A program made the translations under genes and the position numbers. Positions 58,834 through 64,000 of a stretch of DNA of 64,000 nt are shown here, piece after piece; positions within the stretch are counted from its first letter, which is position 1, and each line of letters begins with the position of its first letter. The stretch covers positions 152,553-216,552 of the forward strand of contig NZ_JAAMQM010000011.1 of assembly GCF_013523055.1 (NCBI RefSeq), written 5' to 3'. This DNA is from Pseudomonas capeferrum. Its GTDB lineage: Bacteria > Pseudomonadota > Gammaproteobacteria > Pseudomonadales > Pseudomonadaceae. The notes under the pieces were generated by a model. It was given only the letters and a program-made list of their open reading frames with translations. It was not told the DNA's origin and searched no databases.

Positions 58834-59739
58834 ATGACGTTGCCCGCAGACATTCCCGCCGACTTCCTGCCATCCCGCGCACGCCCGATGGCCCGGCTCG
58901 GCCTTACCTTGTTCCTGGCTGCCTTGGTGCACCTGGCGCTGATCCTCGGACTGGGCTTCTCCTTCGCCAAGCCCACCGAGATCCGCCGCACCATGGAGAT
59001 CACCCTGGCCACCTTCAAAAGCGAGAAGGCACCGGAGAAGGCCGACTACCAGGCCCAGGACAACCAGCAGGGTAGCGGCACCCTGGACCGCAAGGCCGTG
59101 CCCAAGACCACCGAGGTGGCGCCGTTCCAGGACAGCAAGATCAACAAGGTCACGCCGCCCCCAGCCGCCAAGCCCGAAGTGCGGCCACCGCCCAAGCCTC
59201 AGCGCTCTGCCGTGACCACCCAGGCGCCCAAGCCGCACAAGGTCGAGACCACGCCGCGGGAAAGCAAGCCGCAGCCCAAGCCCAAGGCCGCGGTGCCGGA
59301 GTTCGACAGTTCTCAGCTGTCCAGCCAGATCGCCAGCCTGGAGGCCGAGCTGTCCCAGGAACAGCAGCTCTATGCCAAGCGTCCGCGCATCCACCGTCTG
59401 AACGCCGCCTCGACCATGCGCGACAAGGGCGCCTGGTACAAGGAGGAGTGGCGCAAGAAGGTCGAGCGGGTCGGCAACCTCAATTATCCCGACGAGGCGC
59501 GCCGCCAGCAGATCTACGGCAGCCTGCGGATGATGGTGTCGATCAACCGCGATGGCTCGTTGTATGAAGTGCTGATCCTCGAATCATCCGGTCGTCCCGT
59601 GCTGGATCAGGCGGCCCAGCGCATCGTGCGCCTGGCGGCGCCTTTCGCGCCCTTCACCGGTGACCTTGCGGAGTTCGACCGCCTGGAAATCATCCGTACC
59701 TGGCGCTTCGCCCGTGGCGACCGCCTGTCGAGCAATTGA
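58834..59739 (+). CDS. tonB3: TonB family protein, TonB3-like
   Basis: A 301-aa energy-transducer-type protein: one N-terminal membrane helix (residues 18-42), a Pro/Lys-rich periplasmic spacer (75-160), a short coiled region, and a C-terminal TonB domain (LNYPDEARRQQIYGSLRMMVSINRDGSLYEVLILESSG near 217-254). In P. aeruginosa the TonB3 gene occupies this position next to gshB and affects pilus assembly and twitching, which fits the Chp genes close by. No exbB/exbD is adjacent. The ATG at 58834 is favoured; an upstream GTG would add 16 unconserved residues. Confidence 0.88.
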   Translation: MTLPADIPADFLPSRARPMARLGLTLFLAALVHLALILGLGFSFAKPTEIRRTMEITLATFKSEKAPEKADYQAQDNQQGSGTLDRKAVPKTTEVAPFQDSKINKVTPPPAAKPEVRPPPKPQRSAVTTQAPKPHKVETTPRESKPQPKPKAAVPEFDSSQLSSQIASLEAELSQEQQLYAKRPRIHRLNAASTMRDKGAWYKEEWRKKVERVGNLNYPDEARRQQIYGSLRMMVSINRDGSLYEVLILESSGRPVLDQAAQRIVRLAAPFAPFTGDLAEFDRLEIIRTWRFARGDRLSSN

Positions 59740-59741
59740 CA

Positions 59742-59769
59742 GGGTGGGCGCATGGCAAGGCGCCCGCCC
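59742..59769 (+). terminator. GC-rich hairpin after tonB3
   Basis: GGGTGGGCGC and GCGCCCGCCC pair over 10 bp with one wobble around an 8-nt loop, directly after the stop codon. There is no T-run; it may terminate weakly or attenuate. Confidence 0.4.
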
Positions 59770-59859
59770 ATCGTCAAGGATGGGGCGGGTGACCGGTCAG
59801 ACGCCAACGTGCGTCACGGCATCTTGTCAGCCTCGCCACTGGACGCCACACTATCACCC

Positions 59860-60429
59860 ATGAAAACCCTCGCCCCGAGCTACCTCAAGCACCAGTTCCT
59901 GATCGCCATGCCGCACATGGCGGACCCGACCTTTGCCCAGACCCTGACCTACATCGTCGAGCACAATGCCAACGGTGCCATGGGCCTGGTGGTCAATCGT
60001 CCCCAGGAACTCAACCTGGCCGATATCCTGGAACAGCTGAGACCGGACGAGGAGCCCTCGGTCAGTTGCCTGCAGATCCCGATCTACAGCGGCGGCCCGG
60101 TGCAGACCGATCGTGGCTTCGTCCTGCACAGCAACGAGTGCAGCTACCAGGCCACGGTAGAACTCGAAGGGGTGTCATTGTCCACCTCGCAGGACGTGCT
60201 GTTCGCCATCGCCGAAGGGGCCGGGCCGAAACAGAGCCTGATCACCTTGGGCTACGCCGGCTGGGAAGCTGGCCAGCTCGAAGCCGAACTGGCCGACAAT
60301 GCCTGGCTCAACTGCCCGTTCGACCCCGAGATCATCTTCGGCCTGGCCAACGATCGGCGCCTGGACGCCGCCGCGGCCAGCCTGGGAATCAACCTCGCCC
60401 TGCTGACCAGCCAGGCTGGTCACGCCTGA
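59860..60429 (+). CDS. algH: AlgH / YqgE family (UPF0301) protein
   Basis: A 189-aa cytoplasmic protein of the UPF0301 family: LKHQFLIAMPHMADPTFAQTLTYIVEHN near residues 9-36, GAMGLVVNRP near 38-47, YSGGPVQTDRGFVLH near 73-87, and ITLGYAGWEAGQLEAEL. AlgH was linked to alginate expression in P. aeruginosa, but its biochemical role is not settled. It is almost always encoded beside ruvX, with which it overlaps by one base. Confidence 0.93.
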   Translation: MKTLAPSYLKHQFLIAMPHMADPTFAQTLTYIVEHNANGAMGLVVNRPQELNLADILEQLRPDEEPSVSCLQIPIYSGGPVQTDRGFVLHSNECSYQATVELEGVSLSTSQDVLFAIAEGAGPKQSLITLGYAGWEAGQLEAELADNAWLNCPFDPEIIFGLANDRRLDAAAASLGINLALLTSQAGHA

Positions 60430-60860
60430 TGGCTGAACTGCGACTGCTGCTGGGCTTCGACTATGGCAGCAAACAGATCGGTGTCGCCGTCGGCCAGATG
60501 GTCACCGGCCAGGCCCGCGAACTCTGCACCTTGAAAGCCCAGAACGGCGTGCCCGACTGGGAGCAGGTCGAGCGGTTGCTCAAGGAGTGGAAGCCGGATG
60601 CCATTGTCGTCGGCCTGCCCTTGAACATGGACGGCACGCCCAGCGAGATGAGCGCCCGCGCGGAAAAATTCGCACGACGCCTGCACGGCCGCTTCAACCT
60701 GCCGGTGCATACCCACGATGAGCGCCTGACCACCTTCGAGGCCAAGGGCGAACGCCTGGCCCGCGGTGGCCAGCGCGGCAGCTATCGCGACAACCCGGTC
60801 GATGCCATCGCCGCCGCCCTGCTCCTGCAAGGCTGGCTGGATGCCCATCACGGGCAATGA
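60429..60860 (+). CDS. ruvX: RuvX/YqgF RNase H-like nuclease
   Basis: A 143-aa RNase H-fold protein: LLGFDYGSKQIGVAVGQ near residues 7-23 (catalytic Asp11), AIVVGLPLNMDGTPSEMSARAEKFARRL near 59-86, and DERLTTFEA near 97-105, with Asp near the end (DNPVDAIAAALLLQ). YqgF is essential in E. coli and implicated in pre-16S rRNA 5' maturation and transcription antitermination. Its ATG overlaps the algH stop by one base; pyrR follows after 50 bp. Confidence 0.94.
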   Translation: MAELRLLLGFDYGSKQIGVAVGQMVTGQARELCTLKAQNGVPDWEQVERLLKEWKPDAIVVGLPLNMDGTPSEMSARAEKFARRLHGRFNLPVHTHDERLTTFEAKGERLARGGQRGSYRDNPVDAIAAALLLQGWLDAHHGQ

Positions 60861-60910
60861 CACGACCATCGGTTTCATGCCGGGTCAGCCCGGCGACTTG
60901 AGGAGCAAGC

Positions 60911-61429
60911 ATGAGCCTACCCGATCCCGCCGAACTGATCCGGCAGATGGCCGTCGATCTTCGCGCCCATCTGGCCCGCCGCACCATCGTCGATCCTCGC
61001 TTCATCGGTATTCGTACCGGTGGTGTGTGGGTGGCCCAGGCCCTGCTGGACGAACTGGGCAGCGACAGTCCGCTCGGCACCCTGGACGTGTCCTTCTACC
61101 GCGACGACTTCAGCCAGAACGGTTTGCACCCGCAAGTGCGCCCGTCCGAATTACCCTTCGAGGTCGAAGGCCAGCACCTGGTCCTGGTCGATGACGTGCT
61201 GATGAGTGGCCGCACCATCCGCGCCGCGCTCAACGAACTGTTCGACTATGGCCGCCCGGCCAGTGTGACCCTGGTCTGCCTGCTCGACCTGGACGCCGGG
61301 GAACTGCCGATCCGCCCTAACGTGCTCGGCGCGACCTTGTCACTGGCCGCCCATGAACGGGTAAAATTGACCGGCCCCGCCCCGCTCGTCCTCGAGCGCC
61401 AGGACCTCGCCACCGCATCCGCCCTTTAA
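60911..61429 (+). CDS. pyrR: PyrR bifunctional pyrimidine regulator / uracil phosphoribosyltransferase
   Basis: A 172-aa type I PRTase-fold protein with the PRPP loop [21 protein letters not shown] near residues 93-113, [15 protein letters not shown] and DVSFYRDDF. In Bacillus PyrR is a UMP-dependent attenuator; in Pseudomonas its regulatory role on pyrB is reported but less defined. GAGGAG is six bases before the ATG. It lies 12 bp before pyrB. I see no clear PyrR-type anti-antiterminator hairpin in the 50-bp leader. Confidence 0.92.
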   Translation: MSLPDPAELIRQMAVDLRAHLARRTIVDPRFIGIRTGGVWVAQALLDELGSDSPLGTLDVSFYRDDFSQNGLHPQVRPSELPFEVEGQHLVLVDDVLMSGRTIRAALNELFDYGRPASVTLVCLLDLDAGELPIRPNVLGATLSLAAHERVKLTGPAPLVLERQDLATASAL

Positions 61430-61441
61430 GAGTCCCTCGCG

Positions 61442-62446
61442 ATGACGCCAATCGACGCCAAGCGCCCGCTACAACTCAACCATCAGGGCCAGTTGCGCCA
61501 CTTCCTTTCGCTCGACGGCCTGCCCCGAGAGTTGCTGACCGAAATCCTCGATACCGCCGACTCCTTCCTCGAAGTCGGTGCCCGCGCCGTGAAGAAGGTG
61601 CCTCTGCTGCGCGGCAAGACGGTGTGCAACGTGTTCTTCGAGAACTCGACTCGCACCCGCACCACTTTCGAGCTGGCCGCCCAACGCCTGTCGGCCGACG
61701 TGATCAGCCTGAACGTATCGACCTCCTCCACCAGCAAGGGCGAGACGCTGTTCGATACCTTGCGCAACCTGGAGGCCATGGCCGCCGACATGTTCGTCGT
61801 GCGCCACGGCGATTCCGGCGCGGCGCACTTCATCGCAGAACATGTGTGCCCGGACGTTGCCATCATCAACGGCGGCGACGGTCGCCATGCGCACCCGACC
61901 CAGGGCATGCTCGACATGCTGACCATCCGCCGGCACAAGGGCGGCTTCGAGAACCTGTCCGTCGCCATCGTCGGCGATATCCTGCATTCGCGTGTAGCCC
62001 GCTCGAACATGCTGGCGCTCAAGGCGCTGGGCTGCCCGGATATTCGTGTCATCGGCCCCAAGACCTTACTTCCGATAGGTGTCGAGCAGTATGGGGTCAA
62101 GGTCTACACCGACCTGGCGCAAGGTCTCAAGGACGTCGACGTGGTGATCATGCTGCGCCTGCAGCGTGAGCGCATGGCGGGAGGGCTGCTGCCCAGCGAG
62201 GGCGAATTCTATCGCCTATTCGGCCTTACCACGGCACGCCTGGCCGGGGCCAAGCCCGATGCGATCGTCATGCATCCCGGGCCGATCAACCGTGGCGTGG
62301 AAATCGAATCGGCGGTGGCCGATGGCGCCCACTCGGTGATCCTCAACCAGGTCACCTACGGCATCGCGGTCCGCATGGCCGTGCTGTCCATGGCCATGAG
62401 CGGACAGAACGCGCAACGTCAATTCGACCAGGAGAACGCCCTGTGA
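61442..62446 (+). CDS. pyrB: Aspartate carbamoyltransferase catalytic chain
   Basis: The first committed step of pyrimidine synthesis: carbamoyl phosphate plus aspartate to carbamoyl aspartate. It has 334 aa with [18 protein letters not shown] (carbamoyl phosphate site) near residues 67-84, [17 protein letters not shown] near 149-165 and [14 protein letters not shown] near 277-290. The roughly 30-residue N-terminal extension is typical of pseudomonad class A ATCase, which binds nucleotide effectors and assembles with PyrC'. No pyrI is present. It overlaps pyrC' by four bases. Confidence 0.97.
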   Translation: MTPIDAKRPLQLNHQGQLRHFLSLDGLPRELLTEILDTADSFLEVGARAVKKVPLLRGKTVCNVFFENSTRTRTTFELAAQRLSADVISLNVSTSSTSKGETLFDTLRNLEAMAADMFVVRHGDSGAAHFIAEHVCPDVAIINGGDGRHAHPTQGMLDMLTIRRHKGGFENLSVAIVGDILHSRVARSNMLALKALGCPDIRVIGPKTLLPIGVEQYGVKVYTDLAQGLKDVDVVIMLRLQRERMAGGLLPSEGEFYRLFGLTTARLAGAKPDAIVMHPGPINRGVEIESAVADGAHSVILNQVTYGIAVRMAVLSMAMSGQNAQRQFDQENAL

Positions 62447-63714
62447 GCCTCAGTATTCTCGGCGCCCGGGTCATCGACCCGAACAGTGGCCTGGACCAAG
62501 TGACCGACCTGCACCTGGAAGCCGGCAAGGTCGTCGCCATCGGCGCCGCGCCGGTCGGCTTCACGGCCAACCGCACGCTCGAGGCCCAAGGCCTGATCGC
62601 GGCGCCGGGCCTGGTCGACCTGGACGTGGCCCTGCGCGAGCCCGGCTACAGCCGCAAGGGCACCATCGCCAGCGAGACACGCGCCGCCGTGGCCGGCGGC
62701 GTCACCAGCCTGTGCTGCCCACCACTGACCCGTCCGGTGCTGGACACCTCGGCCGTGACCGAGTTGATCCTCGATCGCGCCCGTGACGCGGGTCACAGCA
62801 AGGTCTATCCGATCGGCGCCCTGACCAAGGGCCTGGAAGGCGAGCAACTGGCGGAGCTGGTTGCGTTGCGCGATGCCGGGTGCGTGGCGTTCGGCAATGG
62901 TCTCAACGAAATCTCCAACAACCGCACGTTGGCGAGAGCGTTGGAATATGCGGCGACCTTCGACCTGACGGTCGTCTTCCATTCCCAGGACCGCGACCTG
63001 TCTCAGGGCGGTCTGGCGCATGAAGGCCCGATGGCCAGTTTCCTCGGCTTGCCGGGCATCCCGGAAAGCGCCGAGACCGTGGCCCTGGCCCGCAACCTGC
63101 TGTTGGTCGAGCAGAGCGGCGTGCGCGCCCATTTCAGCCAGCTCACCAGTGCCCGAGGCGCGCGCCTGATTGCCCAGGCCCAGGCGCTCGGCCTGCCGGT
63201 CACCGCGGATGTGGCGCTGTATCAGCTCATCCTGACCGACGAGGCGCTGCGCGACTTTTCCAGCCTGTACCACGTCCAGCCGCCCCTGCGCACCGCCACG
63301 GACCGCGATGGCTTGCGCGAAGCCGTGAAGTCCGGAGTGATCCAGGCGATCTCCAGCCATCACCAGCCTCACGAGCGAGATGCCAAGCTGGCGCCGTTCG
63401 GTGCTACCGAGCCTGGGATCAGCAGTGTCGAGCTGCTGCTACCGCTGGCCATGACCTTGGTGGCGGATGGCCTGCTCGACCTGCCGACGCTGCTGGCACG
63501 TCTGAGCAGCGGTCCTGCCGCGGCATTGGCTCTGCCGGCAGGCCAGCTCAAGGTCGGCGCCGCCGCCGATCTGGTGCTGTTCGATCCGAAAGCGTCGACC
63601 GTTGCGGGCGAGCAGTGGTATTCCCGGGGTGACAACTGCCCGTTCATGGGGCACTGCCTGCCGGGCGCGGTGCGGTATACCCTGGTTGACGGGCATATCT
63701 GCCACGAGGCGTGA
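62443..63714 (+). CDS. pyrC': PyrC' inactive dihydroorotase-like subunit of ATCase
   Basis: A 423-aa amidohydrolase-fold protein. The metal motif DxHxHxR of true dihydroorotases reads DLDVALR at residues 59-65, so both histidines are lost (Asp61, Ala63). The later TDHAPH-type motif reads SSHHQPHE with its Asp replaced. It should be catalytically dead. In P. putida the non-catalytic PyrC' is required to assemble active dodecameric ATCase with PyrB. The GTG start at 62443 overlaps the pyrB stop (GTGA) and has AGGAG eight bases upstream. Confidence 0.93.
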   Translation: MSLSILGARVIDPNSGLDQVTDLHLEAGKVVAIGAAPVGFTANRTLEAQGLIAAPGLVDLDVALREPGYSRKGTIASETRAAVAGGVTSLCCPPLTRPVLDTSAVTELILDRARDAGHSKVYPIGALTKGLEGEQLAELVALRDAGCVAFGNGLNEISNNRTLARALEYAATFDLTVVFHSQDRDLSQGGLAHEGPMASFLGLPGIPESAETVALARNLLLVEQSGVRAHFSQLTSARGARLIAQAQALGLPVTADVALYQLILTDEALRDFSSLYHVQPPLRTATDRDGLREAVKSGVIQAISSHHQPHERDAKLAPFGATEPGISSVELLLPLAMTLVADGLLDLPTLLARLSSGPAAALALPAGQLKVGAAADLVLFDPKASTVAGEQWYSRGDNCPFMGHCLPGAVRYTLVDGHICHEA

Positions 63715-63888
63715 TCCACGAAACAAGACGAGGCCGGGGCGAAGGAACGGCCGCGGCTCATGGGCATCGCGGCCCGAACATTGGCGGAGTGTCTTTGCGG
63801 GACAGCCTTTGGGTATAACCGCATGATGGCCGGCAGCGCAGCGCGTTGAGTCCTTGGCTCTCGAGATCGCTTGTGCAGCTGCCGGCCT

Positions 63889-63915
63889 CATCGCGGGACA
63901 AGCCCGCTCACCACC
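63889..63915. repeat. Single REP element downstream of pyrC'
   Basis: A REP unit with core GCGGGACAAGCCCGCTCACC, identical over 23 bp to the inner arms of the giant repeat near 33.7 kb. Only one orientation is seen before the window ends. Upstream, GGCCGGCAGC and GCTGCCGGCC (63828-63837, 63878-63887) form a further 10-bp inverted repeat. The rest of 63715-64000 contains no supported gene. Confidence 0.8.
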
Positions 63916-64000
63916 TGGTCCGCGTCGCGCTTGCGGTCTTTGTTCGCTTCGTGACAGCGCAGCAAAAAGGGCTAGGCGATCCCGCACAAGCCGCAAGCGC

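Noticed and set aside
63439..63996. 185-codon minus-strand frame across the pyrC' end
   Set aside because: Mostly antisense to pyrC' and then runs through a REP; no start signal or domain.

Overview
The window is ordinary core chromosome of a Pseudomonas, most likely of the P. putida group. The evidence is gene order (putA ... dbpA ... cfcR-fda-pgk-epd-tkt-sahR-metK-ligB ... ahcY-metF ... rhlE2 ... bioA-rsmE ... Chp/Pil chemosensory genes-gshB-tonB-algH-ruvX-pyrR-pyrB-pyrC'), high G+C, and REP repeats with the GCGGGCAAGCCCGC core in many intergenic gaps. The species assignment is an inference from layout. I see no rRNA, tRNA, CRISPR, IS element, prophage or defence island.

Layout. 1-10.4 kb: 3' part of putA, a ZapE-type ATPase, a TauE/SafE permease, and a tight run of acyl-CoA dehydrogenase, tldD and tldE. 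10.7-17 kb: an MFS exporter, dbpA, a YhiN-type flavoprotein and the yccS membrane protein. 17-20 kb (minus): a winged-helix protein, a YgjP-like metallopeptidase and the c-di-GMP regulator cfcR. 20-26.5 kb (minus): the carbon-metabolism cluster tkt, epd, pgk, two small lipoproteins and fda. 26.7-29 kb: sahR and metK, with an operator-like palindrome. 29-35.8 kb: ligB, DUF1090, a cytochrome c'-like lipoprotein, mltA, a MAPEG protein, a very large inverted repeat, an Na+/H+ antiporter and a thioesterase. 35.8-38.7 kb: the SAH riboswitch, ahcY and metF. 38.8-43 kb: a periplasmic binding protein, rhlE2, yceI and cytochrome b561. 43.4-48.3 kb: a flavin amine oxidase-like protein, bioA, rsmE and a hemolysin III protein. 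48.4-57.6 kb (minus): pilG-pilH-pilI-pilJ-chpA-chpC. 57.8-63.7 kb: gshB, a tonB3-like gene, algH, ruvX, pyrR, pyrB and pyrC'.

Two functional blocks stand out. The activated-methyl cycle is represented by sahR, metK, ahcY and metF, with two kinds of control visible: a DNA palindrome in front of sahR-metK and an S-adenosylhomocysteine riboswitch in front of ahcY. The pil/chp cluster is a type IV pilus chemosensory system that, at this locus, lacks the methyltransferase and methylesterase genes found in P. aeruginosa.

I found no convincing novel multi-gene system. The best leads are non-coding or sub-gene features: a roughly 86-nt near-perfect hairpin between tkt and epd without terminator character; a 235-bp nested inverted repeat with 47-bp perfect inner arms and matched REP doublets elsewhere; a cluster of GGA motifs in front of cfcR; a possibly leaderless sahR; and altered key residues in CfcR, ChpA and PyrC'.
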